The notes beneath the pieces are model-generated. The model ran no database searches. It was not told where the DNA came from and saw only the letters and a list, made by a program, of their open reading frames with translations. 33,263 nucleotides of DNA from Actinomycetota bacterium (GTDB taxonomy: Bacteria > Actinomycetota > CADDZG01 > WHSQ01). Shown here in pieces: positions 14,327 to 24,354 of this stretch. The stretch's first letter is position 1. The number at the start of each line of letters is the position of its first letter. The stretch lies in assembly GCA_030447315.1 (NCBI GenBank), contig JAUJPD010000005.1:32481-65743 (forward strand). The letters are read 5' to 3'. The position numbers and the translations under genes are program-made.

Positions 14327-16713
14327 AGGTGCCTCTTCGGTGGTTGGAGGAGTTCGTCTCGCTGGACGTCTCGGTGGAGAAGCTGGTGGAGCTCCTCGAC
14401 CTCTCCGGTACGAAGGTCGAAGCGGTCACCAAGCCCTCGGGCGCGATCGCGGGCGTGGTCGTTGCCCAGGTGCTCGAGATCGTGCCTCACCCGGATGCAG
14501 ACAACCTGACTCTGGTCGATGTCACCACGGGGGATGGCGAGCCCCAGCGGGTCGTCTGCGGAGCCCGGAACTTCGCGGCGGGTCAGCGCGTGCCCCTGGC
14601 ACAGGTGGGCGCTCGTCTCCCCCAGATGGAGATCGGGGAGCGCAAGATCAGAGGCGAGGTGAGCCGCGGCATGCTGTGCTCGTCGGCCGAGCTGGGGTTG
14701 TCCTCGGACCATTCCGGCATCCTCGTCCTGCCCGACGACTCCGGCCTCGGCGTCGACATCGTGTCGCTGCTGGGGCTGGACGACACGATCCTCGATCTCG
14801 AGATCACGCCCAACCGACCCGACTGCATGAGCATCCTGGGCGTAGCCCGCGAGGTATCGGCGTTGTTGAGCAACGAGCTGAAAAGAGCCCCCATCGAGCT
14901 CGAGACGGACCCGGAGCTGTCATCGCCGGTGCGGGTGGAGATCACCGCCCCCGACGGCTGCCCGCGGTACCTCGCTCGCTATGTCGAAGGGGTCGAGGTC
15001 CGGCCATCCCCGGCGTGGATGACGGCCCGGCTCCTGAGCGTAGGTGTTCGCCCGATCTCCAACGTCGTCGACGTCACCAACTATGTGTTGTTCGAGTTGG
15101 GCCATCCACTGCATGCCTTCGATGCAGCCACGCTGCCCGACCAACAGATCGTGGTTCGGCGAGCCAAGACCCGTGAGCGGATCACGACCCTCGACGGCCA
15201 CGAGCGTCTGCTTCACCCAGACGATCTCCTGATCTCCGGCAAGAAGAAGCCGCTTGCTATAGCAGGTGTCATGGGAGGAAGCGACTCCGAAGTGGGCCCC
15301 CACACGCGCAACGTGATCATCGAGTCCGCCTACTTCCATCCCACTTCGATCGCCTTCACCAGTCGCCGACACGGATTGCGCACCGAGGCCTCGGCCCGTT
15401 TCGAGCGCGGTGCGGATCCCGAGATCGTCGATACCGCCGCCGCGCGCGCGGCCGCTCTGATGCAACGCTTCGCCGGTGGGCGTGTGGCCGCGGAGATCAC
15501 CGACGTCTACCCCGCGCCCACTCCCCGGAACGAGATCACGCTTCGAACCGCTAGAGCCGGCCAGGTGCTGGGCACCTCCTTGGCGTCCGAGCGGCAAGCC
15601 GCTTACCTGCGCGCCCTGGAGATGGGGGTGACGCAGGCGGACGGTGTCCTCCAGGTGGAGGTTCCCTCCTTCAGGCACGACCTCAGACGCGAGATCGATC
15701 TGATCGAAGAAGTTGGCCGCCTCGCCGGTTTCGACAGCCTTCCCGCGACGCTGCCGCCGGGGCGGACCGGCCGGCTCGAGCGCGACCAGGCGATCGAGCG
15801 GTCTCTCCGACGGTTGCTGGCCGACCTGGGTCTGTTCGAGGCCTGGACGGGATCGTTCATGTCCGAGGCCGACCTGGAGCGACTGGGGGTGACCGCAGAC
15901 CAGCCGGCGGCGAAGATGGTGCGTCTGGCCAATCCCATGTCTGAAGACGAGCCGGCCATGAGGACGAGCTTGTTGCCGGGACTCCTGCGCGCCGTCGCTT
16001 TGAACGAACGGCAGCGGGCGCGCGGGGTTGCCCTGTTCGAGCTCGCCCGCGTATACGAGCCGACGGTGGAGCAGTTGCCGCACGAAGCACTCATCGTGGC
16101 CGGGGTGATGTCCGGCCCGCGCCGTCGCGGAACGTGGATCGGATCCGAGCGGGCGTGGGATTTCTTCGACGGGAAGGGCCTGGTGCAGGTCGTCTTCTCG
16201 GCGTTGGGTCTTCCCGAACCGTCCTTCTCACCGGTGCAAGGACGCCCCTTCCATCCGACGCGAGCGGCGGCCGTGGCCCACCTCGACGTCACCGTCGGCG
16301 CGGTGGGGGAGTTGCACCCGAAGGTTCTGGCCGGCTGGGACATCGAACGAGCCTCCATCGCCTTCGAGCTGGCGCTCGGCCCCCTCTTGGCTGCGCTACC
16401 TGCCAAGAAGAAGGTCGAGGAACTGCCGCGATTCCCCAGCAATCTGATCGACGTGGCGATAGTGGTGGAGCGCGACGTTCCTGCGCGGGCCGCCGAACGT
16501 GTGATTCGCGACGCTGGAGCGCCCGAGCTGGCAGAGGTGGATCTGTTCGATGTATACGAAGGCGACCAGGTCGGGCCGGGCAAGAAGAGCCTCGCCTTCG
16601 CGCTCGAGCTGCGGGCGGTGGAGCGAAGCCTTCCCGACGCCGAAGCTACCGCCGTCCGTGACCGCATCGTCGCGGCTTTGACCGAGCAGCTGGGGGCGGA
16701 GCTTCGAGGCTAG
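14323..16713 (+). CDS. pheT: Phenylalanyl-tRNA synthetase, beta subunit
   Basis: Partner of PheS; provides the editing site and tRNA recognition. At 796 residues it has the usual bacterial architecture: N-terminal MKVPLRWLEEFV, an OB-fold tRNA-binding domain with HPDADNLTLVDV, the B3/B4 editing region (LEITPNRPDCMSILGVAREV, ELGHPLHAFDA), B5 (LRTEASARFERGADPE), the catalytic-like module (AMRTSLLPGLLRAV) and a C-terminal ferredoxin-like anticodon-binding domain (LPRFPSNLIDVAIVVERDVP). ATG 14323 overlaps the pheS stop. No truncation or missing domain is seen. Confidence 0.97.
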   Translation: MKVPLRWLEEFVSLDVSVEKLVELLDLSGTKVEAVTKPSGAIAGVVVAQVLEIVPHPDADNLTLVDVTTGDGEPQRVVCGARNFAAGQRVPLAQVGARLPQMEIGERKIRGEVSRGMLCSSAELGLSSDHSGILVLPDDSGLGVDIVSLLGLDDTILDLEITPNRPDCMSILGVAREVSALLSNELKRAPIELETDPELSSPVRVEITAPDGCPRYLARYVEGVEVRPSPAWMTARLLSVGVRPISNVVDVTNYVLFELGHPLHAFDAATLPDQQIVVRRAKTRERITTLDGHERLLHPDDLLISGKKKPLAIAGVMGGSDSEVGPHTRNVIIESAYFHPTSIAFTSRRHGLRTEASARFERGADPEIVDTAAARAAALMQRFAGGRVAAEITDVYPAPTPRNEITLRTARAGQVLGTSLASERQAAYLRALEMGVTQADGVLQVEVPSFRHDLRREIDLIEEVGRLAGFDSLPATLPPGRTGRLERDQAIERSLRRLLADLGLFEAWTGSFMSEADLERLGVTADQPAAKMVRLANPMSEDEPAMRTSLLPGLLRAVALNERQRARGVALFELARVYEPTVEQLPHEALIVAGVMSGPRRRGTWIGSERAWDFFDGKGLVQVVFSALGLPEPSFSPVQGRPFHPTRAAAVAHLDVTVGAVGELHPKVLAGWDIERASIAFELALGPLLAALPAKKKVEELPRFPSNLIDVAIVVERDVPARAAERVIRDAGAPELAEVDLFDVYEGDQVGPGKKSLAFALELRAVERSLPDAEATAVRDRIVAALTEQLGAELRG

Positions 16714-16731
16714 GGTGGGGGTGATTCCCGG

Positions 16732-17652
16732 TTGAAGGAACGCGACTTCCTCTCTATCGACGATCTCTCTCCCTCGGAGCTGAACGATCTGCTCGACGCG
16801 GCCGACGCAGTAAAGCGGGATCCGGCGTCGTGGCGCGACCGGCTGGATGGCAAGTCGATCGCCATGATCTTCGAGAAACCCTCGACGCGGACCCGTGTCT
16901 CGTTCGAGGTGGCGGTCAGCTCCATGGGAGGCCACCCCGTGGTGCTGCGGGCTGACGAGCTCCACCTCGGCAGGGACGAGACGATCGAGGACACGGGACG
17001 CGCTCTGTCTCGCTACGTGGCCGCGATCGTGGTCAGGACGTTCGGGCAAGACCGCCTCGAGCGACTGGCCGAGGCCGCCGATGTGCCGGTGGTGAATGCC
17101 CTCAGCGATTTCTCGCACCCGTGCCAGGGCCTTGCCGACCTACAGACTCTCCGCGAGAAGAAGGGACACCTCCGCGGTGTCCGTCTGGCCTACGTCGGTG
17201 ATGGCAACAACGTGGCACATTCGTTGATGTTCGGCGGCACCAAGATGGGGATGGACGTCCGCGTCGCCTCCCCCAGCGGTTACGAACCCTTCCCTCAAGT
17301 GGTGGAGCGTTGTCTCGAGTTGGCGGGCGACAGTGGCGGGAGCCTGACCGTTACCCACGATGTCGAACAGGCGGTCGCCGGCGCCGATGCGGTCTACACC
17401 GACGTATGGGCGAGCATGGGACAGCCACCTGAAGGACGCGCCACCACGTTTGCGGATTACCAGGTAGGCCCCGGGCTGATAGAGCTGGCTGGCTCGGACG
17501 CCGTGGTGATGCACTGCCTGCCCGCCCACCGCGGTGCGGAGATCACCGCCGATGTGCTCGACGGGCCGCGCTCGGTCGTGTGGGACCAAGCCGAGAACCG
17601 ATTGCACGTGCAGAAGGCGATTCTCTCGTGGTTGCTCCACCGACGCGGCTAG
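16732..17652 (+). CDS. argF: Ornithine carbamoyltransferase
   Basis: Makes citrulline from ornithine and carbamoyl phosphate in arginine synthesis. The 306-residue protein shows the carbamoyl-phosphate motif EKPSTRTRVSFE, the HPCQ motif (SHPCQGLADLQT) and the ornithine loop HCLPAHRGAEIT. Start TTG 16732 gives MKERDFLSIDDLSP, a typical N-terminus, 18 bases after the pheT stop; no other in-frame start is near. In other actinobacteria pheT is followed by a longer arg cluster; here only argF is present and mpg comes next, so the remaining arg genes must lie elsewhere or be lost. Confidence 0.96.
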   Translation: MKERDFLSIDDLSPSELNDLLDAADAVKRDPASWRDRLDGKSIAMIFEKPSTRTRVSFEVAVSSMGGHPVVLRADELHLGRDETIEDTGRALSRYVAAIVVRTFGQDRLERLAEAADVPVVNALSDFSHPCQGLADLQTLREKKGHLRGVRLAYVGDGNNVAHSLMFGGTKMGMDVRVASPSGYEPFPQVVERCLELAGDSGGSLTVTHDVEQAVAGADAVYTDVWASMGQPPEGRATTFADYQVGPGLIELAGSDAVVMHCLPAHRGAEITADVLDGPRSVVWDQAENRLHVQKAILSWLLHRRG

Positions 17653-17657
17653 TTGCG

Positions 17658-18260
17658 ATGCGCCGGTTAACCAAGAGCTTCTACGAGAGGGATGCTCTAA
17701 CGAATGCCCGCGACCTGATCGGATGCTTGTTCGTGCACCGGCATCCGGCGGGCACCGTCGCCGTCCGCTTGGTCGAAACGGAGGCCTACCGAGGACGCGA
17801 GGATCCCGGCTCGCACGGGTTCCGCGGCGTAACCCCGAGGACCGAGACCATGTACGGCCCCCCTGCGCGCCTCTACGTCTATTTCACCTACGGGATGCAT
17901 TGGTGCGTCAACGTCGTCTGTGCTCCCGAAGGTCGGTGCGAGGCGGTGTTGCTGCGCGCAGGTGAGCCCGTCGAGGGGATCGAGATCATGCGCGCGAATC
18001 GCGGTGGGGTCATCAAGGACCGCCTTCTCTGTTCGGGGCCCGCCCGTCTCGCACAGGCGATGGGGATCTCGAAGCCGCACGATGGGTCGAGTCTGTTGCG
18101 GGGGGGCGCGTTCTTCTGCGCGGAAGACGATGAGACCGCTGCTATGCGGGAAGGAGAGATCTCACAGACCGAGCGGATCGGGCTGGCGGAGGGCCGGGGC
18201 CATGACATCCCGTGGCGCTTCGTGGTTCCCGGCCATCCCCACGCGTCGCGGCCCCGTTAG
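17658..18260 (+). CDS. mpg: DNA-3-methyladenine glycosylase (AAG/Mpg family)
   Basis: Removes alkylated purines from DNA by flipping the base and cutting the glycosidic bond. The 200-residue protein shows LVETEAYRG with the catalytic Glu, the DPGSH segment with RTETMYGPPARLYVYFTYGMHWC, and the GPARLAQAMGI motif. ATG 17658 lies 5 bases after the argF stop; the open frame further upstream overlaps argF and is ignored. In other actinobacteria mpg lies directly before tyrS; here an inverted penicillin-binding protein gene separates them. The 3' end converges on that gene with 85 bases between, where no clear terminator is seen. Confidence 0.95.
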   Translation: MRRLTKSFYERDALTNARDLIGCLFVHRHPAGTVAVRLVETEAYRGREDPGSHGFRGVTPRTETMYGPPARLYVYFTYGMHWCVNVVCAPEGRCEAVLLRAGEPVEGIEIMRANRGGVIKDRLLCSGPARLAQAMGISKPHDGSSLLRGGAFFCAEDDETAAMREGEISQTERIGLAEGRGHDIPWRFVVPGHPHASRPR

Positions 18261-18345
18261 GCCGCCGGAGGCGCTTCGGTCCGAATCACATCCCTCGCTC
18301 AGGCAGTCATGAGCTCACGAAGCTTGCGCGGTTGTGGGGGTCCGG

Positions 18346-20940
18346 TTACGGGTTGACCCAGATGGTGACCGTGGTTCCCGACGCGGCTTGCGTTCCGGAG
18401 GCCGGAGACTGTTTCCACACGAGGCCTCCGTGCTTGCGGGCCTGGCCCGGGCTCGATTCGGATTGGTAGACGACCCGCACGTCATAGCCGAAGCTGTGGA
18501 GCTCTCCCTCTGCCGAGCCCTCCGACTGACCAAGCACGTCGGGGACCGAAGCCGCCTCGTCACCTTCAGCAGAGGCATCCTCACTACCGCCACCCGAGAC
18601 CGCGACCGACAGCGTCACGGTCGTGCCTTCCGGTGCTTTGCTGCCCCCGTCCGGGCTCTGGTCGACGACGGTGCCCGGTGGGTAGGTCGAGCTCGAGACC
18701 TCTGTGCGGCTGACCGCGAAACCGGCGCCCTCGACGACCTCTTGCGCTTCGTCCGCGGGGAAACCGACGACATCGGGGACATCGGCACCCTTGTTGTCGG
18801 CCCGGCAAGACTCGGTGGGCTCGGTTCCGGTCGCGAAGCTGGCCGGTGCTGTGAATTCATCCGGCGTCAGCTTCGTGGCGAGGCAACCCGTACGTACGTC
18901 GATGTTCACCGAGGTGGTCCCGCTGGTCGACGCCGGGAAGGATGACGCGGGCACGCCGGACAACGCCTGCAGCATGAACGCAGACCAGATCTGTGTGGGG
19001 AACGAGCCACCGGTGACACCCTGGGACGTGATGGTGCGAGTGGGGCGGCAGGCGTTCGTAGAGAAGGCGCACGAGGGCTTCATCTCGATCTGGCCCTCTG
19101 GATAACCGACCCACACCGACGCCACCAGATCCGGCGTGTAGCCGACGAACCAAGCATCTCGATATTCCTGAGCGGTCCCCGTCTTTCCCGCCGCGGGCCG
19201 CCCGATGTTTCCGTAAGCGGCGCCGGTGCCGCGCTGGATCACCTGCTCCAGAGCGCTGGTGGTGATCGCGGCCACGGCGGGAGAGATCGCTTCTTCGGCT
19301 TCGCTCTTGTCTTGATAGATGACCTCGCCGGTCGCATCGGTGATCTTGGTGATCGCCACCGGTGGCCGATGGGTCCCGTTTGCCGCGAGGGTCCCATAAG
19401 CAGAGGCCATGTCGAGCGGGTTGACCTCATTGGTGCCGAGCACGGCTGAAGGAACGGCCAGCAGAGGGTTGTAGCTGGTGATACCCATGCGTTCGGCGAC
19501 GTCGACCACGGCCTCTTCGCCCACGTCGTCGATCACGAGCTGCGCGTAGACGACGTTCACGCTGTTCACCGTCGCTTCCAGAAGAGAGAGATTGCTACCG
19601 AAGCTGCCGCCTTCGTAGTTCTGGACCGTGTAAGGCGTCCCGTTCTCTCCGAGCCCCGGGAAGACCACCTCCGAACCGGCCTTGTACGTCTTCGAGAGCG
19701 GGATCCCGTTCTCGATGCCCGCGGCGAGAGCGAAGACCTTGAACGCAGACCCCGCTTGGCGTCCGGTGCCCGGTGCCCGGTTCTCCGTCTTGCCGTCGGT
19801 GTTCTTGACGCGGCCTAGATTCGGCTCGTTCAAGATCGCGAGGTTGAGCTTCGCGTAGGGGTCTACCTTTCGGGGAGCGAAGTAGTCACGGCCACCGACC
19901 ATCGCTTTGACATGGCCCGTCTTCGGGTCGATCGCGACCAGAGACCCGGACGGGTCGCTCTCGTAAGGAAGCACCGTCTTGAGCGCCTGTTCGGCTGCCG
20001 CCTGCATCTCGAGGTCCACGGTGGTGTGGATGCGAAGACCTCCCTGGAACAACTGGTTCTGTCGCTGCTTGACGTTGTCACCCAGCGCCTTGAAACGAGG
20101 GTCGTAGGTGATCAGTCTCTGCACGTAGTCCATGAAGTAGGGGGCCGCGTAGCGATCCTTCTTCTGCACCTCCTGGAGCTTCATCTTGCTCTTGGCCGCC
20201 GTGCGCGCCTTCTTGCTCCGCGCGAACCCGATCTCGGCCATCTTCGCCAGCACCACGTTCCTTCGCTGCCGAGCGGCTTTGGGATTGTCGTAGGGGTCGT
20301 ACTCCCCCGGGGCGCGGATAACGCCGGCGATCATAGCGGCCTGGGCCAGTGAGAGTTTGCGGGCGGTCTTTCCGAAGTACGTGTTGGCCGCCTCTTGCAC
20401 ACCGTACGCGCCGTTGCCGAAGTAGACCGTGTTGAGGTAGCTCTCGAGGATCTCCTTCTTGGTCATCTTCTTCTCCAGCTGCCTCGACAGCGCCGCCTCC
20501 GTGATCTTGCGCTCCAGGGTTCGGTCGGCGATCTCTCCGGGAGCGATGATCAGGTTCTTGACGAGTTGCTGGGTGATGGTCGATCCACCTTCTGAGATGG
20601 TGCCGCTCTTGGCGTTCGCCAACAGCGCCCGCAAGACCGCTCGAACATCGAGACCTTCGTGCTCGTAGAAGCGTTCGTCTTCGATGGCGATGACGGCTCT
20701 GCGGACCCGCTTCGGGATCTTCTTCAGCGGGACGATCGTGCGGTTCTCGTCCCGGTGCAGCGTGTTCACCAAGGAGCCGTTGCTGTCGTAGATCTTCGAC
20801 GACTGGGCCAGCTTGAAGCGCAGGTCCTTGCGCTGAAGCTTCGGCAGATCGGCCAGTTGGTCCCCGAGACGCGCGCATGAGCTCCCCACCAGGGTGAGGA
20901 GGAGGGTCAAGGCGATCAGAAGCTTGTGGGTCCGGGGCAT
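18346..20940 (-). CDS. Class A penicillin-binding protein with two PASTA domains
   Basis: A bifunctional peptidoglycan synthase. Residues 5-22 are hydrophobic and end at a cysteine (LVGSSC), so the protein is either membrane-anchored or, less likely, a lipoprotein with an atypical lipobox. The GT51 glycosyltransferase domain has catalytic E87 (EDERFYEHEG) and GGSTITQQLVKN. The transpeptidase domain has the SxxK Ser at 398 (GSAFK), SVN (460-462) and KTGT (586-589). Two PASTA domains follow at about 705-770 and 785-864, separated by an acidic Ser/Glu linker; these bind muropeptide or beta-lactam-like ligands in relatives. At 864 residues it fits actinobacterial PonA-type enzymes. ATG 20940 lies 8 bases after a -10-like TAGAAT with no ribosome-binding site, suggesting a leaderless mRNA. 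Confidence 0.95.
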   Translation of the reverse strand: MPRTHKLLIALTLLLTLVGSSCARLGDQLADLPKLQRKDLRFKLAQSSKIYDSNGSLVNTLHRDENRTIVPLKKIPKRVRRAVIAIEDERFYEHEGLDVRAVLRALLANAKSGTISEGGSTITQQLVKNLIIAPGEIADRTLERKITEAALSRQLEKKMTKKEILESYLNTVYFGNGAYGVQEAANTYFGKTARKLSLAQAAMIAGVIRAPGEYDPYDNPKAARQRRNVVLAKMAEIGFARSKKARTAAKSKMKLQEVQKKDRYAAPYFMDYVQRLITYDPRFKALGDNVKQRQNQLFQGGLRIHTTVDLEMQAAAEQALKTVLPYESDPSGSLVAIDPKTGHVKAMVGGRDYFAPRKVDPYAKLNLAILNEPNLGRVKNTDGKTENRAPGTGRQAGSAFKVFALAAGIENGIPLSKTYKAGSEVVFPGLGENGTPYTVQNYEGGSFGSNLSLLEATVNSVNVVYAQLVIDDVGEEAVVDVAERMGITSYNPLLAVPSAVLGTNEVNPLDMASAYGTLAANGTHRPPVAITKITDATGEVIYQDKSEAEEAISPAVAAITTSALEQVIQRGTGAAYGNIGRPAAGKTGTAQEYRDAWFVGYTPDLVASVWVGYPEGQIEMKPSCAFSTNACRPTRTITSQGVTGGSFPTQIWSAFMLQALSGVPASSFPASTSGTTSVNIDVRTGCLATKLTPDEFTAPASFATGTEPTESCRADNKGADVPDVVGFPADEAQEVVEGAGFAVSRTEVSSSTYPPGTVVDQSPDGGSKAPEGTTVTLSVAVSGGGSEDASAEGDEAASVPDVLGQSEGSAEGELHSFGYDVRVVYQSESSPGQARKHGGLVWKQSPASGTQAASGTTVTIWVNP

Positions 20941-20948
20941 CGCGACCG

Positions 20949-20954
20949 ATTCTA
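20949..20954 (-). promoter_or_regulatory. -10 element of the penicillin-binding protein gene
   Basis: TAGAAT on the minus strand (5 of 6 consensus bases) ends 8 bases before the ATG at 20940, so transcription should start at or next to that codon. No convincing -35 was found at 16-18 bases. The tyrS -10 candidate faces the other way in the same 57-base gap. Confidence 0.5.
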
Positions 20955-20981
20955 CGGTGGGCCGCTTGCTACCTACTCGTC

Positions 20982-20987
20982 TAGCAT
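20982..20987 (+). promoter_or_regulatory. -10 element of tyrS
   Basis: TAGCAT (4 of 6 consensus bases) ends 10 bases before ATG 20998, giving a leader of only a few bases; there is no ribosome-binding site. The -35 side is not recognisable. Confidence 0.4.
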
Positions 20988-20997
20988 CGGCGCGGTC

Positions 20998-22212
20998 ATG
21001 ACGGCTGAGGCGGCATCACCCGAGCTCGAGACCCTGGTCAGGAGGGCCGAGCACGTGATCCCCCGCGAGGATCTGGCTACTCGCCTGGAGCGCGGCAAGC
21101 CCTTGCGCGTGAAGCTGGGGCTGGATCCGACGGCGGCCGACGTCACCCTGGGATGGGCCGTGCCGCTGAGGAAGCTCCGCGACTTCCAGGACGCAGGGCA
21201 CCTCGCGGTGCTGATAATCGGCGATTTCACCGCGCGGGTGGGGGATCCGTCGGGCAAGTCGGAGACCCGGCCCCAGCTGACCAAAGAAGAGGTGCAGGGC
21301 TATGCCCACTCGTGCCTGGCTTCCCTCATGGACATATTGAGCGAGGACAACCTCGAGGTCCGCTACAACTCCGAGTGGCTGGAGCCGATGGACATGGGGG
21401 ACATCCTGCGCCTCACCGCTCGCTACACAGTGGCTCAGATGCTCGAGCGCGACGACTTCTCCAAGCGCTATCGGGGCAACAGACCGATCTCGCTGGTGGA
21501 GTTCATGTATCCCCTCCTACAGGGCTACGACTCGGTGGCCGTCGCGGCCGACGTCGAGTTGGGTGGCACCGATCAGCTGTTCAACCTCGGCGTGGGGCGA
21601 GATCTGCAGAGGGCTTACGGCCAGGAGCCGCAGGTGCTGATGACTCTCCCGCTGCTGGAGGGTCTCGACGGCGTGCAGAAGATGTCGCAGTCGCTTGGGA
21701 ACTACGTGGCCATCCGCGAGGAGCCCGAGGTGATGTTCGGCCAGCTGATGAGCATGCCCGACGGGCTCGTGGGGCGTTATGCGCTCTTGGCCACCGACAT
21801 GACTCCCGACGAGATCGCGGAGGTCGAGGCGGCCGCCAGGACCGGCGGGCCCGAGGCCGGCCGGGCCAAACGCCGGGTCGCGGCGCGGGTGGTGGCCATC
21901 TATCACGGTCGGGCCGCTGCTCTGGGGGCCGAGGCGGCCTTCGACCGCCAGTTCAAAGACAACCAGGCCCCCGATGAGGTCCCGGCGGCGGCGATCCCTC
22001 CCGACGCGATCGACGGGGTGGCGGTGTACCTGCCGCGCGTGCTGGCCGAGCTGGGTCTGGCGTCGTCGCGAGGCGAGGCCCGGCGGCTCCTGTCCCAGGG
22101 AGGGGTCCGGGTCAACGGTGAGCAGGTGACGGGCGAGGAGCTGCCGCTCGACGAGGTGAAGGGGGCCCTCCTCCAGGTCGGCAAGCGGCGCTTCGTCCGT
22201 CTCACAGCCTGA
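20998..22212 (+). CDS. tyrS: Tyrosyl-tRNA synthetase (TyrZ-like) with altered signature motifs
   Basis: Charges tRNA-Tyr. The 404-residue protein follows the class I TyrRS plan: Rossmann fold with KLGLDPTAADV and IIGDFTARVGDPSGKSETRP, the tyrosine pocket around GGTDQLFNLGVG, an anticodon-binding region, and a C-terminal S4 domain (SSRGEARRLLSQGGVRVNGEQV). The sequence resembles the TyrZ group more than the mycobacterial TyrS type. Two signatures are altered: the HIGH motif reads TLGW (50-53), losing both histidines, and KMSKS reads KMSQS (228-232). All other landmarks are intact, so it is probably functional, but the change at the ATP site is notable. ATG 20998 gives the normal length; the open frame further upstream lies in the promoter gap. 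Confidence 0.93.
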   Translation: MTAEAASPELETLVRRAEHVIPREDLATRLERGKPLRVKLGLDPTAADVTLGWAVPLRKLRDFQDAGHLAVLIIGDFTARVGDPSGKSETRPQLTKEEVQGYAHSCLASLMDILSEDNLEVRYNSEWLEPMDMGDILRLTARYTVAQMLERDDFSKRYRGNRPISLVEFMYPLLQGYDSVAVAADVELGGTDQLFNLGVGRDLQRAYGQEPQVLMTLPLLEGLDGVQKMSQSLGNYVAIREEPEVMFGQLMSMPDGLVGRYALLATDMTPDEIAEVEAAARTGGPEAGRAKRRVAARVVAIYHGRAAALGAEAAFDRQFKDNQAPDEVPAAAIPPDAIDGVAVYLPRVLAELGLASSRGEARRLLSQGGVRVNGEQVTGEELPLDEVKGALLQVGKRRFVRLTA

Positions 22213-22266
22213 GCTCGACCTCCGGTGGAGGGGCGGCCGCCTGGAATACGCCCCGGCCGCAGGGGG

Positions 22267-22296
22267 TTGAACGTCCCGCTACGGGTCTGCTAGATT
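22267..22296 (+). promoter_or_regulatory. Candidate 16S rRNA promoter P1
   Basis: -35 TTGAAC (22267-22272), 18-base spacer, -10 TAGATT (22291-22296), in the gap between tyrS and the 16S gene. Four of six bases match consensus in each hexamer's core. Confidence 0.55.
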
Positions 22297-22359
22297 ACGT
22301 CAGCCCGAGCGGCAAGAACCTTGGCACGCATGGATCCCGGCCCTCCTGCCAGGACCATG

Positions 22360-22388
22360 TTCACGAGACAGGAGGAGTCGCCTATAAG
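22360..22388 (+). promoter_or_regulatory. Candidate 16S rRNA promoter P2
   Basis: -35 TTCACG (22360-22365), 17-base spacer, -10 TATAAG (22383-22388, 5 of 6). It would start transcription near 22395, just upstream of the terminator-like hairpin at 22425. Confidence 0.5.
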
Positions 22389-22424
22389 GCACCTGATCTA
22401 GCAAGACCAGGATGCTTGGTGACT

Positions 22425-22451
22425 CGCCGGTGCTTTTGGCCCGGCGTTTTT
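22425..22451 (+). terminator. Terminator-like hairpin in the 16S leader
   Basis: CGCCGG (22425-22430) pairs with CCGGCG (22441-22446), followed at once by TTTTTG. It lies downstream of both promoter candidates and upstream of boxA, so it could end transcripts from tyrS or act as an early pause or attenuation point for rRNA transcription. Confidence 0.5.
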
Positions 22452-22474
22452 GTTTGGCCCGAAACCTGCATCAC

Positions 22475-22486
22475 GCTCTTTGAGAA
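22475..22486 (+). promoter_or_regulatory. boxA-like antitermination site
   Basis: GCTCTTTGAGAA matches the boxA element (core GCTCTTT) that recruits Nus factors to rRNA transcripts, 230 bases before mature 16S. The same bases also form the foot of the leader-trailer processing stem. Confidence 0.7.
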
Positions 22487-22630
22487 CTGAACAGTGTGCC
22501 TGCCGAGAGAACGCTCCAGCGATGGGGTGTTCGAACGGAAACCAGTGGACCCTCGTTGGAAACTTTGGTTTTCAGCGATCAAGTACCACAAATAAATTCG
22601 GCAAACGTTCTATGACTTTCAACTAGTCAG
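22475..22630 (+). other. 16S processing stem, leader arm
   Basis: Three blocks are complementary, in the right order, to the 16S trailer: 22475-22504 against 24286-24315 (27 of 30 bases pair by Watson-Crick rules), 22537-22548 against 24272-24283 (12 of 12) and 22618-22626 against 24262-24270 (9 of 9), the last followed by TCAG against CTGA at 24255-24258. This is the long stem from which RNase III-type cleavage releases pre-16S. The gap segments between blocks are not paired with the trailer. Confidence 0.85.
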
Positions 22631-22715
22631 ATCGTTCGCTGATGCACAGCTTCAAACTTTGGTGTCTCGAGGCGCGACGACTTCGGTCGACGCTCCTGTT
22701 AGGGACATCGAAATC

Positions 22716-24248
<1,533 letters not shown>

Positions 24249-24254
24249 AGTCAA

Positions 24255-24315
24255 CTGATTCCTAGTTGAAGCCACTGGTTTCCATGGCAGGCACACTGTC
24301 CAGCGCTCAAAGAGC
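24255..24315 (+). other. 16S processing stem, trailer arm
   Basis: The whole trailer is essentially one pairing partner for the leader: CTGA 24255-24258, CTAGTTGAA 24262-24270, CCACTGGTTTCC 24272-24283 and the 30-base foot at 24286-24315 containing GCTCAAAGAGC. It leads directly into the terminator, showing that the transcript contains only 16S. Confidence 0.85.
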
Positions 24316-24316
24316 T

Positions 24317-24340
24317 GCGGCCCCTACGGGGGCCGCTTTT
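24317..24340 (+). terminator. Intrinsic terminator of the 16S rRNA unit
   Basis: GCGGCCCC (24317-24324) and GGGGCCGC (24329-24336) form a perfect 8-bp stem closed by a stable UACG tetraloop and followed by TTTT. It ends 14 bases before the stop of the converging membrane-protein gene. Confidence 0.93.
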
Positions 24341-24354
24341 GTCTTTACCGGGCA

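Noticed and set aside
18261-18345. Bidirectional terminator between mpg and the penicillin-binding protein gene
   Set aside because: No stem longer than a few base pairs with a T tract on either strand was found in the 85 bases.
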